Source: Parambassis ranga
Taxonomy: Eukaryota; Chordata; Actinopteri; Ambassidae
Assembly (NCBI RefSeq): GCF_900634625.1
Contig: NC_041041.1
Coordinates: 5,535,236 to 5,599,235, forward strand
DNA: 64,000 nt
Direction: 5' to 3'
Part shown: positions 52,755 to 63,527 of the stretch, one piece after another
Layout of the letters: every line of letters begins with the position of its first letter
Numbering within the stretch: the stretch's first letter is position 1
Program-made: the position numbers and the translations under genes
The notes under the pieces: generated by a model
What the model saw: the letters and a program-made list of their open reading frames with translations, nothing else
Told to the model about the DNA's origin: nothing
The model's database searches: none

Positions 52755-52820
52755 GCTACCATGCAGAACATCTGTCGCCACCTTCTGGCAGTGAGGGTAA
52801 CTACACAAACTCAACGGATT
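52755..52820. repeat. Dispersed repeat with CTGGCAGTGAG core, copy 2
   Basis: It contains CACCTTCTGGCAGTGAGGGT followed by AACTACACAAACTC, paralleling the segment near 17770. Confidence 0.5.
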
Positions 52821-55800
52821 AAAAAACAGATTGAAGTAAAGTGACCTCCACCTTCAGGAGCTCCATTAAAAAAGCAGACTTTATTGGCTTTTACCAACTG
52901 CACTTCTTTCTACTGGGAGGTGGTTAGGCTCCATTTAGAGCCCTGTAAGTGTATTACTGTCACGACTGTGCCCTAACCAGCTTGTCTGTAATTAGGTTAC
53001 GCAGTGTTCAACTCGAATGACCTGCAGTCTCTGCAGATCACACACACTCATGCAGGCACACACATGAAAGGTTAGACTGAAGGATAGTGTAGTTTTCTTA
53101 CAATATCAGGGTTCCCTCATTTACTTAAATACATCAAGATGAATGATTTACACAATTTACACCACAAGGAATTACCTTAATATTATATATATTATATATA
53201 ATATACCCTACAGCAGCCAATACATGACCACAGTCAGGTGACCTTCAGTGTACAGTGTGTGTGACAAAGATGGAAGCCTGTGCTGCTCCCTTGCAGCCCA
53301 GAGATAAAGTATCTGTCAAGGAAAGATGTCAGATGCTGTCATAACACTGGATTTGAGGTGACATGATGCTGTGGTAGGGGACCTGCATTCCTGTCCTCAA
53401 CCTCAGCTCCTGTCTTTACCTTCTTCTCTTTTTACACTTTATTTTACAGCTTTACAGCTAAGCTCCTTCATGTCAACATGTAACACTGCAAATAATACTC
53501 ACAATGCAAGCAGGCAACAGCTGGGAGGTTTCCCCGGGACCCCAAATAATGCAGACTCTTTTTTTTGCTTATTATTAGTGTACCAATTACACTTCAAAAT
53601 ACAGACAGGTTTCCAGGCCTTGTTGTTGCCTGAGGCCGGTGAGGATTTTGGCCGATGTGAATGGAAGCAGAGGCAACAACAAAAGGGCTAACAGGATGGG
53701 CACAGCATCATCTAGGACAGCAACCAGTCAGACCCCCTCCTGCTGTTCTCGCCAAACTTTAAATACAACTTGACAGCCCGAAGTTAAGCTGATTGGTCTG
53801 AACCAGACTACAAACAAACTCCAGAAGCTTCTTCTTGTGTTCATCCTAAACAAATAAATTGGGAAGGAATTTAGTGTCTACTGTGTTGTTGTGTTTCAGG
53901 AGTCCTGGATGCCTAGATGGTGCAGCAAGACGTGCTAAGACATAAACAAAGGGGGCCAGTCAAAAATAATACATGCCAGCTGCACATTTTAGTTTTTTTA
54001 GGTGCTTCATGGAAGCAATTTTACTCTCATTTTAACTTGTGGTTAAATAAGTCATTAGAAATACTTGACACATAGCCTACATGACCAAGTCTGATTCTGA
54101 TTCCAGATAAAGTACCGTCTCCTGCTAAATGTGTTGCATCACAGGAGTATTTTTCCAGAAAAATACACAATGTGTGATTGTGACACAAGGCAAACATCTG
54201 CAACAAGGTTTTCTGCCATTGTCTGCCCTATGAGTAGTGGATCAACTTGATGATACAAACTGCTTCCATGATGGCTGCTTTTACTGCCAAAAAATATGTG
54301 CTCTTATTTATCATGACACTATGTGACATTTTCTTTATTGACTGGTGAGATTATAACTGTGATTACTAAGGAAATGTCATCCTTCAGGCTCCTCTGCAGC
54401 TTGCAGTGTGTGATAACTCTTAGATGTTCAGAGCAGACAAACCATGAACACATAAAACAGCAGCGAAGGTAACGGATTAAACAGAGGGAAAGACGCCTTT
54501 CAGCTGTGAGACAATATTGTATCATGATCATTGATTCTCTCAATTACAGGGTACATTACTTGAGAGCTCAATGGTGGGTGAAGGAGGTTTATGAGGTCTG
54601 GCGTCAGAGCATCCCGTGGTACACTGTCATTGTTCTGTTCAGTGTGTGTGTGTCAGTGGATGGGAGCAAAAAGACAGAAATCAATAACAAAGACAGGATT
54701 TGAGCCACTCCATCATCTTTAACCCACACCTGCCCTCACCTAGTGGAAGTTTGTGTGCTTTTGTTTCAACTAACAACCCGCCTCGCCCCCTCAGGTGTTT
54801 GAAAGATCGTCAGGTCATCACTCATATTCAACTTACTGTAACAGACCAATTACAGTGTTTGATTAAGCCCTGTCACAGGTCACACACACACACACAGCTG
54901 ATGTAACTTCCTCTGAGACAGCTTTTAGTAGAGCAGGTCCCCATTCATCAAACATTCATGGTGAGAGAGTCGATCTTAAACTACTTGAGACACTTTTCAT
55001 GATAATGCAGTATTCATCAGCTCGGGACGGTCGCGTTCAGGCGGCATTTGAGATCGCTGATTATGAATGATTTGTAGGAACAAGTTCAGAAAAATTTAAT
55101 GCCACACACAGAGGGAGATGATCTTCAGATCAGAGAAAAGTGACTCTCTGCTGCACCCTGCTGGTTCACAGAGGTATTTTAGTAAGTAAGACTGGTTTGT
55201 TGGAGTAAAAATACTACAGTGTATAATTAAATTATGGTTTATTCAATCAATAAATGAATAAAACGGGATTTGAAAAGTGGAAATATCTCTTTAGTTTATT
55301 GTAAAGACTTCAGTACAATAACGTCACATGTGGAAATGTCTCTGTGGAAACAGAGTTTTTGGACCACGGGTCTGAGGTTAGTGGTGCTGTGACGCAGCCT
55401 CCAAACAGCAGGAGGCTGACTGCACCTTCGCAGTCATGAAGCATAGGAAGATACGCAGGAGTCGGACTGCCGAGGGAAACTATCTTTATACGGAGCTTGA
55501 TGAGCAGGTTTAAAGGAAACGTCGTGGTTCACAAAAATAGTAAATCCTGTGGATCTACGGGCATTCCATGTCAGAGTTTATGCTGTAATTTTAACATTTG
55601 TAAACAGAATATGGCACCACATCAATAAAACACATCTAATAAATCATTTATGATTATTTTAAACCATGATATAACAACTTGAACAGGTGTAAGACACGCA
55701 TAGGAGGTAATCATTGGTTAGTTTTTCAAATAAGGAAACAACCTGTTTCTATTACTAATATATATATTTAGTAAAAGGCACTACTACTACTACCAGGTCA

Positions 55801-56155
55801 GTCGCACTTACTGCTACAAAAAAGGAAAACAACAGTACAGTAATGATGTGAATGGAAAACCCAGGTTTGTGTCGTAAAAACAAATAATTCTGAGAAAATA
55901 TGAAGAAATATTAACATTTTGCTGGTATTACAATGAAAACACCTGACACAGGAGAGTGTATTTGGGTAATATGTTAAAAAACAGAGATGGAAATTATATT
56001 CAGAGAAAAAAAGTCTTAATCTCTGAGATTATTGAGTCATAATGTTACTTTACAGAAGAGGTGCAGGAGTGTGGGGTATAGTGGACTCACCTCCTTATGA
56101 TGCTGGTATTTTTTAATTTCATGCACTAAACTCTCTTTACAGGTATTTTACACCT

Positions 56156-56161
56156 TTTATT
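56156..56161 (-). terminator. Candidate trim45 polyadenylation signal
   Basis: AATAAA on the minus strand about 640 nt beyond the trim45 stop codon. An ATTAAA variant lies closer, at 56402-56407, so the actual 3' end is uncertain. Confidence 0.35.
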
Positions 56162-56802
56162 ATATTTTTAACATATGCCAGATTAGTGCAGATTTATAGC
56201 TGAATCTAAACAGTGTATGGATTGTCTGGATTACAGGTTTTGCTTGGTAGTCACACATTACTCTGTAATTGTAATCTGTATGTAATGTATTACTCTGTAC
56301 TACTCTGTAATTTTACAGCATCATGATTGTAACTGGAATACACTTCAGCTGAAATTCCTCTGATAGTAGGACAATAAAGAAATGTTAAAATAGGTTTCGA
56401 CTTTAATCAGGTGGGTTGTGAGCTGTATAGACACCGTGACAGTGTTTCCTCTCTCCTTTGATAGACACAGATATATATACCATTATCATAAACTTTTATG
56501 AAAATCTAATATCCCAGCAGCGTAACCGCTGAAATTAAAGCACCTATTATGTTTAAAAGCAGTAGAGTCTGGAGAAAGAACTGATTTCCGTTTCTGCTTC
56601 TCACCAACAGAAGCTCTGTCTCCTTTGTATTATCCCAGGTTTGAACATAAAGGCACTTTGTTACACGACATCTTCAGTCTGACACTTTGGTGTTTGTTAT
56701 GTCTCTGAACATCACAGTGACCCACATTTTGCACCAACCTGAATCTCACTTTCTTGCTCTTGCATGCTGCCGTCCTTCATACGCTTGCATCACCTGAGTG
56801 TC

Positions 56803-56957
56803 TCAGAGCTCCACAGTCCGCAGGTGGCCGCGAGGGGAAACAGCAGCGATCACGCTCGCGGGCAGACACTCAGACTGCTCCACGGTGCTGCCGCAGCAGG
56901 ACCAGTGCGGCTTCCCGGGGTGTCCCTTATGACCGTGACCGCAGCCTTTAAATCCTC
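56803..56957 (-). CDS. trim45: trim45 coding exon 8 (Cys/His-rich C-terminus and stop)
   Basis: It encodes GFKGCGHGHKGHPGKPHWSC, then CGSTVEQSECLP and the end HLRTVEL, with stop TGA at 56803-56805. The acceptor is CTGCCTGCAG. Confidence 0.95.
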
Positions 56958-59900
56958 CTGCAGGCAGCGGAGACAGGAGATCAGGAGCACGATTTCAACA
57001 ACAGGAAGCAAAAAAAACAAACTGAAAGATAAAGTACTGCTGTGTTCAACCACATTATCTGTAGAGTGGAAGTGTGTGTCAGAGCTGTAGCTAATGAAGC
57101 CTGTCCATCTGAGCACATCTTCTGGTTACCTGGCATAGTTCCTGCACAGCCACAGCGAGCCTCTTTGGCTCCTCCGCTGGAGCAGAAGGAGCAGCAGTGA
57201 TACGTTCCACTGTGATGCCTGAGCTTCCTCTTCACGTTCAGAGTGAACGGAGAACCCTGCAGGAAGAGCGGATGTGTTTGTTCTGCTTCACATAACAAAA
57301 ACACAGAGAAGGTGCAGAATTCTGACAACTCAGGGTGTCTGAATGTTCAGTCAGAGCTGCTGCTTCATGCCTGAAGAGTTTCATCCAAACACTTCTGATT
57401 AGGGTGATGTTTAAAGCCCTGCGTTCAGTTTTACCTTCACATGTTGAGCTTTGACACAGACCCACACCGAATACGTTCCTGCCTCTTCGGGTGTGTATGA
57501 AACGCTGTAGGAGCCGTCGTCGTTGTCAGTCACTGTCGTCTCCACTGTGCTAAAGGACAAAAAACCAGTTAACCCTTTAATAAAACGTAACATCACTGAC
57601 AGTCATAAATGCCATAAAAGCACAATTTTGGCTAGAAGTTGAGACAACTGAAGCCTGCCTTTGTTTGCATTACAGATCACAACATGCTGTGTTTAAACAG
57701 TTATAGTAATTACTGACATGTACGCATCAAGGTCTTAAAGACTTAGAGAGCTTTGTGTACTTTTTAACTGGTTCTACTTGACTTCTACCTGCTGTAGCTG
57801 CAGTTTATCCAAACACAGAGACCTATTTTTTCAGAAATTCAGGTAAGGTTCATAAGGCCTTTAATCGAAAAGAAAAACCAAAAGGGCCGTTTATGATGTT
57901 GGGGAGGTCAGAGAGAGATGCACCTACATTAGCTAAACAAAAATATTAGTGTGCAGTGGTCTGCTTTGATCAGCTGGTACGCCACAGAACTTGTACCACC
58001 ATCTTTATTCTGCTTTTACATCTCTCATAACTCAAAAAGTTGCCGACTCAGCTGGTCAGACACTGTCACACACCATTTCTTCTTCTCTCTGTGGACGATG
58101 CTGATGAGGACGTGCTCTCCGCCTCTCGCCATGTGTTCTCCGGCTGAGTCCCGGCACACCAGGGTGAAGCAGCCCTGCTGGCCCTCCACGACCCGCTGCA
58201 ACCCTGCAGCCATCAGAGGTCAAAGGTCAGACAGGCACACTGAGCAAGAAACTGCACACACAACAAAAAGCCAAAAGACACATGCCAAGCCAGAAATATT
58301 TCCCGGGTAAAGGGCAGAGGGAACACTTGACTGATGGCTTTACTTCCCAGCATCTGCAGCCAGTTTAAGTTCTACAAACCTTCACGTCATTATTCAGTGT
58401 TTCATTACCTCCCTCGCTCAGGTTATTCATCAGCTGCTGTGTGGTTGTTGTCGTGCTACAGCTAACATTGTTTGTGTTCACATCGATGATTAATGTCGCT
58501 TTGCATTTTCTTGTCAGAGTCTATTAGCTGCTCAGTAACAAATCATCCCACACCATGTTTTTTTTTCTTCTCTTTCTACTCAGCAGCAGCACAGAGACGC
58601 TGCTGTTGTTAATGAAACTACTTTAAAACACATCACACCTGATGAACACAAGTGAAGAATGAGAGGATGAATCATCATGGAGCAGCACAAAATCATTTCT
58701 GCAAGTGAAAGTTTGCTTTGACTTTTTTTTTTTGCACTCTCCTCTCTTACTTTTACACACTTAGTCCACTTGACCTGTACGTGTTTACATGAACCATCAG
58801 TTCAACACACTACGCTTTGGAATTCAGAAACACACTTAAAAAGGAAAATTTTCTGTTATTTGTAGTAAAACGTTAGAATTACTACCACTTACACATCTAA
58901 TCTGCCCTAATTAGACACAGCACCACTGTTTGCTATTACTGCTATCAGTGCTGCTACTAATGGCTGTGCATTATCTCCAGATTTATGTGTATGTGTGCGT
59001 GTGTGTGTGTGTGTTCTCGCTAAGCTGAGCAGCCAGCAGCTGCCACCATTACAGACGCAGCTGTTCTAACCTACACTTCACCTGCGCTTCTCAGCCTCGC
59101 TGTCCACTCCAACCCTCTTATCACACACAGAGAGGAGATAATCATCTGTAAGCCTCTGTGATTCCCACTTTCTCAGAGTCAACACTGATATCTAGCCCTC
59201 CGTCTGACCCCTTAGAGGAGGGAGACTCACTGAGCAGCGCTGATGGAGGAACAAACGGCTCGACGTATACAGAAAAAGAAAACAATCCAGAAAGGAAAAG
59301 CGGAGGAATGAAAAGATCATCGCTGAGCCGAGTCTGAGCGAGAAGCCAAACAAATGGCTGACACAACACACAACAGACCGACCTCCTGGCAAACATGAGC
59401 ACAATACATCTTTTGACTCCGGTGAGACTCAGCACAGAAGTCTGTGTTTACTTTGGTTTAAACTACACTCACACAAGTAAACAGACAGACACAGAAATGC
59501 TGCTACAAATCTAATGTCGGTATGAATCTGTGTGTGTGTTGGGTCTTTGCACCTCTCATTATTTCATCTACTTCACACTTAATGTGTGCAGATTATTCAG
59601 AAAATAAGTACAGTTTAAAGCTGAAGTCATCACATAAACCACAGCAACGCGTGTCCACAGCATCCTGTTGGCCATCCAACACCATTCACATCCTGTTACT
59701 GATCTATAACACACACAGCTTCAGGGATCATTTGTCAACTAATCTGCAGGAAATTATGTGTCATCATGTCAGAAACTGTAATTCCTCTGGTGTCCACTTG
59801 AGGGCAGACTCCAAAAATGAATCAGTCCTCTCAGAACTCCATGATAAAATGTCCAACTTTACAACAGAGGTAAACAATCCTCTCCACTTCTGTTTGGATC

Positions 59901-62337
59901 AACCATGAGTCAGGTGCCGCCAAGATGGCGACGGCCTGTGTGAGCCTCCACATTTAGCTTGAAAACCAATCTTAAGAAAACATACTGTGACATCCTGGAA
60001 GAGCTTGTTTATCTTCACTCAGTTTCATCCCATACAGAGATAAGAATTTGGCAGTAAAAATGTCAAAGGCCACTCGTGGATGTGACACAGAAGACTCATT
60101 TTGACAAATATTAAATTAATAATGTTCTGTGAAAACAAGTTTCCCTTTTACTGAGTGTATTAAGGTACACAGTCAGAAAAGGGGAGTGGCACCATGGCAA
60201 CATAAACATTTATTTTACAAAACTTACAGAGACAGAACACCAACGTTTCTGTCAGACTGTGGTCATGTGTCACTGAGTGTGGGGTAGCTACAGCCCTTTA
60301 TAAGAAGTCAGTCCTGTACCCACTTGTATGTTGTGTTTATGTGTAAACACGTCCTCTGTGCAGCGCCTGCAGGCGTGTTGAGTCACCTCAAACATTCTTT
60401 CAGGCCCAAAGGAATTCCAGCCCTCAAGCCACAACCACCCAGAGAGGGAACAAAGGTCTGAGACCTCCCACCTCTCACAGAGCTGACCTGATTTTTACGG
60501 CTGTTAAAAATATAAATTCTGTGTGAAGACCGAAGAGAAAAAGAAGACGACACAAGAGTCTTTACCTTCGCCTTCGATGGTGCACCTGCTGACATCCACG
60601 GTCTTTGAGTTGATAATGCCGACTACAGGGTAGCCCTCCACCTCTCCTGCGGGCTCCCTGGCCAGGAAGCTAATACTGCTGCCGTCGTCGGGGGTTACCG
60701 GGTGGGGGTCATGGCAGCTCTTAGCCAGACTGGTCAGCCTTCTCAGAGTGACTCCTTTGGCGCTGAGGATCTCGGCATCAGAGCCACAGCTCAGCAGTCG
60801 CTCTGCGAAGTCCACCCCACCACGAACGTCCAGTAGGGCCTGCTGCAGCTGCGCCCTCTGCAGATGGAGCTGGTTCCTGCAGACAGTGTGGATGACAAAT
60901 AGTTAAAAGGCCACTTGAAAACTGAGGTTGGTCCTTTAAAACAGAAGTCCACAGTGCAAAATTTGCAGCCCATGAAGGCCACTATTCCAGTCTCGAAGGC
61001 CAAAACCCACCCATGTGGGTTCTACATACACAAAGTTCGCACTTTCATCCTGATAAGGTCATGCCTCTATCCTACACTAAGGCCACAAATAAACCTTTGG
61101 CCTACAGAGGCCATGCCTTCAAAGAATCCTTTGAAAAATGCATCCCCTGAAATTTGGGCTGCTGCAAAACACCTGTGTTTCGTACCTGCGTTGGACTCGA
61201 AGCTCCTCCAGGCGCCGCAGCAGAGACAAACAGTGGGATTCTACAGCACTGGCGTAGCCTCGTGCGAAAGCTCTGACCTCATTGGCCATGGCCTCCACTC
61301 TGACCTGCAAAGTCTCCTGAGAAGCTTCCACCTGGAGGAGAGCGAGACGTCAAAACAGCATCCTACACCATGAACCAAATGATGGAACCCTGAAACCGTT
61401 CACCTTCTGCAGCGACCCCTCCAGCTGCTCCAGCTGGGGTCGTATTCGTACAGCGACCAGTTCTCGGATGCTGTCTCCGTGCTGGTCAATGACATCATGT
61501 GCGGGGCAGCATCGGTGGTCACGGTGCAGCGTTGTGGCACAGTCCAGGCAGACGGGCAGGTCGCAGGGCTGACAGAAGAGCCGCAGCTCCTGACCAGGGT
61601 GGAGGGAACAGAGGACGGGCCGGCAGAGACGACCTCGAGCCTTCAGCTCCTCCAGACCCTGAACGGAGTGAGACGCTGTTCGCTTCTGCCGCCTGATGGA
61701 GAGACAGAGATCATACATTTGTAATCAGATTACAAGAGTAGCGATGAATGATGAATAGAATAGAATAGAATAGTTGACCAGAGTTACTCAAACGCAGCAC
61801 TCCTCCAGGCCAATAGAATAGAATAGAACCGAACAGATTGGACCTGTGTGCCTGGCAGCAGAACTCGCACAGGTTGACGCAGCAGACCTCGCAGCGCCTC
61901 TCTGCGCCTCCTTCGCCGCACAGGTCGCATCCCAGCGGGCCGTCCGTCACCAGCGTCTCCAGGAATACTTCGTCCAGCGCCAGGTGGTCGGTGCTTAGAC
62001 CGGCCGGCCCCGAAGCAGGGATGTCCACCTCGGAGTCACACTCGGGACACAGCACCGTGACGGTGGGTCGGTCAGCTGCCGGGTCGCCGCTCCTCCTCCT
62101 CTGCCTCCTTCCGTCCTCCGGAGCTTCCAGGTGTCCACCACGCTCGGACACGGAGAAAGGCTCCAGCTGGGCGATGCAGTCGCAGCAGAAAGTGTGCAGA
62201 CACGGGAGGATTTTCGGGTCCCGGTACAGACGCTTACACACGTTACACACCGCTCTGGCGTTCATCAAGACGCCCGGTTCTCCACGTTCTGGACTCGGTG
62301 TGTGTTGTTCTGTCTCCTTTAGTTCGGTCTGAGACAT
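56803..62337 (-). CDS. trim45: trim45, tripartite motif protein 45 (complete, 8 coding exons, 588 aa)
   Basis: RING-type E3 ubiquitin ligase family member, probably cytoplasmic; human TRIM45 is reported to restrain MAPK and NF-kB signalling. The coding join is complement(56803-56957, 57130-57256, 57435-57549, 58074-58203, 60566-60876, 61186-61331, 61404-61692, 61844-62337), 1767 nt with consistent phase. Domains: RING (C31/C34, C46, H48, C51/C54, C97/C100), with an insert rich in Arg/Gly/Glu between its halves; B-box 1 (about 137-164); B-box 2 (about 185-225); coiled coil (about 230-340); filamin-type repeat (about 400-515, ending GSPFTLNV); and a Cys/His/Gly-rich C-terminus ending HLRTVEL. 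Human TRIM45 is about 580 aa and ends LLRTVAL, from memory. The ATG at 62337 has A at -3; the frame stays open upstream only through a GTG. Confidence 0.97.
57130..57256 (-). CDS. trim45: trim45 coding exon 7
   Basis: It encodes GSPFTLNVKRKLRHHSGTYH, then CCSFCSSGGAKEARCGCAGT and MP: the last filamin strand and the start of the Cys-rich tail. The acceptor is TTCCTGCAG and the donor GTAACC. Confidence 0.95.
57435..57549 (-). CDS. trim45: trim45 coding exon 6 (filamin repeat, second part)
   Basis: It encodes TVETTVTDNDDGSYSVSYTP, then EEAGTYSVWVCVKAQHVK, the classic G-x-Y-x-V-x-Y-x-P pattern of filamin repeats. The acceptor is TCCTTTAG and the donor GTAAAA. It ends in phase 0. Confidence 0.95.
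57550..58073 (-). other. trim45 intron 5
   Basis: A 524-bp intron with no repeat or regulatory site that I recognise. Confidence 0.8.
58074..58203 (-). CDS. trim45: trim45 coding exon 5 (filamin repeat, first part)
   Basis: It encodes GCFTLVCRDSAGEHMARGGE, then HVLISIVHREKKK. The exon is 130 nt. The donor GTGTGTGA follows TG, and this choice keeps phase with exon 6; nearby GT dinucleotides make the exact junction slightly less certain. Confidence 0.9.
58204..60565 (-). other. trim45 intron 4
   Basis: The longest trim45 intron (2.4 kb). It holds a GT microsatellite near 58987-59014 and a fish dispersed repeat at about 59780-60000. No exon was recognised. Confidence 0.75.
59780..60000. repeat. 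Dispersed teleost repeat with YY1-like motif
   Basis: It contains GTCCACTTGAGGGCAGACTC, then CCAAAAATGAATCAGTCCTC, AAAATGTCCAACTTTACAAC, and GCCGCCAAGATGGCGACGG at 59915-59934. The order matches a SINE-like fish repeat I recall. CAAGATGGCG resembles the YY1 core. Confidence 0.5.
60566..60876 (-). CDS. trim45: trim45 coding exon 4
   Basis: It covers the end of the coiled coil (NQLHLQRAQLQQALLDVRGG), the conserved VDFAERLLSCGSDAEIL block, and the approach to the filamin repeat (VVGIINSKTVDVSRCTIEGE). The acceptor is GTCTGCAG and the donor GTAAAG. Confidence 0.95.
61186..61331 (-). CDS. trim45: trim45 coding exon 3 (coiled coil)
   Basis: It encodes VEASQETLQVRVEAMANEVR, then AFARGYASAVESH and LLRRLEELRVQR, a helical heptad-rich segment. 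The acceptor is CTCCTCCAG and the donor GTACG. It is 146 nt and leaves 2 nt of an Arg codon. Confidence 0.95.
61404..61692 (-). CDS. trim45: trim45 coding exon 2 (B-box 2)
   Basis: It encodes the linker and the second B-box (LCSLHPGQELRLFCQPCD, then VCLDC and HRDHRC), then HGDSIRELV and the start of the coiled coil. The acceptor is CCATCAG and the donor GTGAAC. It is 289 nt and ends in phase 0. Confidence 0.95.
61693..61843 (-). other. trim45 intron 1 (151 bp) with GAATA arrays
   Basis: A very short intron carrying two GAATA pentanucleotide arrays (61753-61773 and about 61812-61828). The donor-proximal sequence GTCCAATCTGTTCGG is unusual for a donor. Confidence 0.8.
61844..62337 (-). CDS. 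trim45: trim45 coding exon 1 (RING and B-box 1)
   Basis: It encodes residues 1-164 plus 2 nt: CNVC, then LPCLHTFCCDC and CPEC for the RING, and CDLCGEGGAERRCEVCC for B-box 1, ending CCQAH. The donor is CACAG|GTCCAA, with GT but a poor +3 to +6 match. The boundary is supported by the phase-correct continuation RRQK in exon 2. Confidence 0.93.
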
Positions 62338-62780
62338 TTTGTCTGTTTGTGGAGACTTTGGAGACACAAACAAAGTAGAAAACACACAGCAGCCTGACAC
62401 GCACCGAGCTGCACGGCGCGGTCAGAGGAGGAAGAAAACTTCTGTACAAACTTTCATCACACGGACTGAAGCCCTGCGTCCTGCCCCGCGACACCAGCAG
62501 GGGTTCAAATTCACCTTAATCCAACTTTGACTCAGAAAAGTCCCAGTTTACTTCGAAAGAACTATGAAGGCTGCGTTCAAGGCTCCCTGGGACATTTGAC
62601 ACCTTTACTCAGCGCAGACCAATAGGAAGCTTCCCCCGGACTATCCGGGGTGTTCCAAAGACTTTCCCAGGACTCTGTGGCACCGGTGCAGGACTCTGAC
62701 TGCCCCCATCTACTGGCAGCTCTCAACAATGTTTGTTAAAGCATGAATGAACCAGCGAGGCCTTTGTGAGAGTTTATTCT
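62338..62780 (-). promoter_or_regulatory. Probable trim45 promoter region
   Basis: It lies between the trim45 ATG and the predicted vtcn1 3' end. It contains CCAAT at 62619-62623 in reverse orientation to the gene and a small CCCCGG/CCGGGG palindrome around 62635-62651. No TATA box is evident. The TSS was not located. Confidence 0.4.
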
Positions 62781-62801
62781 TTAACAAATGTGTGCTGGTT
62801 C

Positions 62802-62807
62802 TTTATT
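62802..62807 (-). terminator. Candidate vtcn1 polyadenylation signal
   Basis: AATAAA on the minus strand about 265 nt past the vtcn1 stop; a second copy lies at 62773-62778. Confidence 0.4.
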
Positions 62808-63069
62808 TTTAATTACAGCAACTTGTCCTGTTTTATATCAGAAGTAAAAGTCAACAAAATAAATTTGTACAGAAAGTTAAATAACTGACAAATATACAAA
62901 CATAAATCAATGGAAAGAAAAAGAACTTAACACATGACTGATAAATTATTACTGAAATGCACCACAGAGATAAATGCTGCTATAAATACTGCAATAAATT
63001 AACAACAGGCACTACTCATGCACTCGTTATAGTTCTACGCTGTGTTGTTGGAGGATATTAAAAGTCATA

Positions 63070-63182
63070 TTAGGCCACACAGTAGATGCTGAGGAGAGTG
63101 GTCATCATGTTCAGGCAAAGTGAGGAGAGCAGAGGAGAAGCCACGCTGAAGCTGAAGTAATTTCTCTGGTTCACAACAGAGC
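63070..63182 (-). CDS. vtcn1: vtcn1 C-terminal exon
   Basis: It completes a Gly codon and encodes GSVVNQRNYFSFSVASPLL and the hydrophobic tail to the stop. The acceptor is TTTATTTCAG. There are essentially no charged residues after Arg and no cytosolic tail. Confidence 0.88.
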
Positions 63183-63527
63183 CTGAAATAAAATACAGGA
63201 GACCAATGAGTTGAAAAGCAGCGGACTGCTCCTTTAAGGTTCTGAACCTGTTCTGGTTCTGTGGAGTAATCATACCTGTTATCATCACCTCGGAAACAGC
63301 AGCCACCAACTCATTTTGCACAGTGCAGGTGTAGAGGTATTCAGCAGAGACCGGCTGCAGCGTGCTGACGGCAGTGAAGAGCCCTGAAGAGCTTGTTGAG
63401 AACGTCATGTTCCCGCCCAGGAAGCTCCCGGTCTCATTCTGCCACTTAACAGTCGGTTTAGGGAACCACCTGCTGGCCTCAGCAGTCAGGGAGCCGTCAG
63501 AGAATGTAAACGTGGGGGTTGAATAGG
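63070..63527 (-). CDS. vtcn1: vtcn1 (B7-H4), last two coding exons
   Basis: B7-family surface protein; in mammals VTCN1 inhibits T-cell activation. The join is complement(63070-63182, 63276-63527), phase 1 to phase 1. The first exon encodes the membrane-proximal Ig-like domain: ASRWFPKPTVKW aligns with human APRWFPQPTVVW (memory), followed by N-glycosylation sites (NET, NMT) and YLYTCTVQNE on the F strand. The last exon encodes a short stalk and a hydrophobic tail (SPLLSSLCLNMMTTLLSIYC, then VA) with stop TAA at 63070, consistent with a GPI signal or terminal TM helix. The expected B-strand Cys is replaced by Ala. Position next to trim45 and man1a2 supports the assignment over other B7 genes. 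The 5' exons lie beyond the right edge. Confidence 0.85.
63276..63527 (-). CDS. vtcn1: vtcn1 Ig-like domain exon
   Basis: A 252-nt exon with acceptor TTCCTGTTCCAG and donor GTATGATT. It starts at codon position 2, as is usual for Ig-domain exons. The translation opens AYSTPTFTFSDGSLTAEA and ends AAVSEVMIT. Confidence 0.9.

Larger units (their letters stand above)
46441..56155. other. Intergenic region between man1a2 and trim45
   Basis: No recognised gene. It contains a 69-bp palindromic element (48146-48214), a 22-nt G run (48487-48508), a long minus-strand open frame (48889-49605), a dispersed repeat at about 50100-50240, another at 52755-52820, and an AT palindrome near 53178-53205. Frames around 47411-48082 look protein-like in places but match nothing I know. 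Confidence 0.6.

Noticed and set aside
53178..53205. AT palindrome TATTATATATATTATATATAATATA-like
   Set aside because: Ordinary AT-rich simple sequence without flanking duplication.
62338..62400. N-terminal extension of trim45
   Set aside because: The frame is open upstream but only a GTG is available. The ATG at 62337 has a good context and gives a family-like N-terminus.
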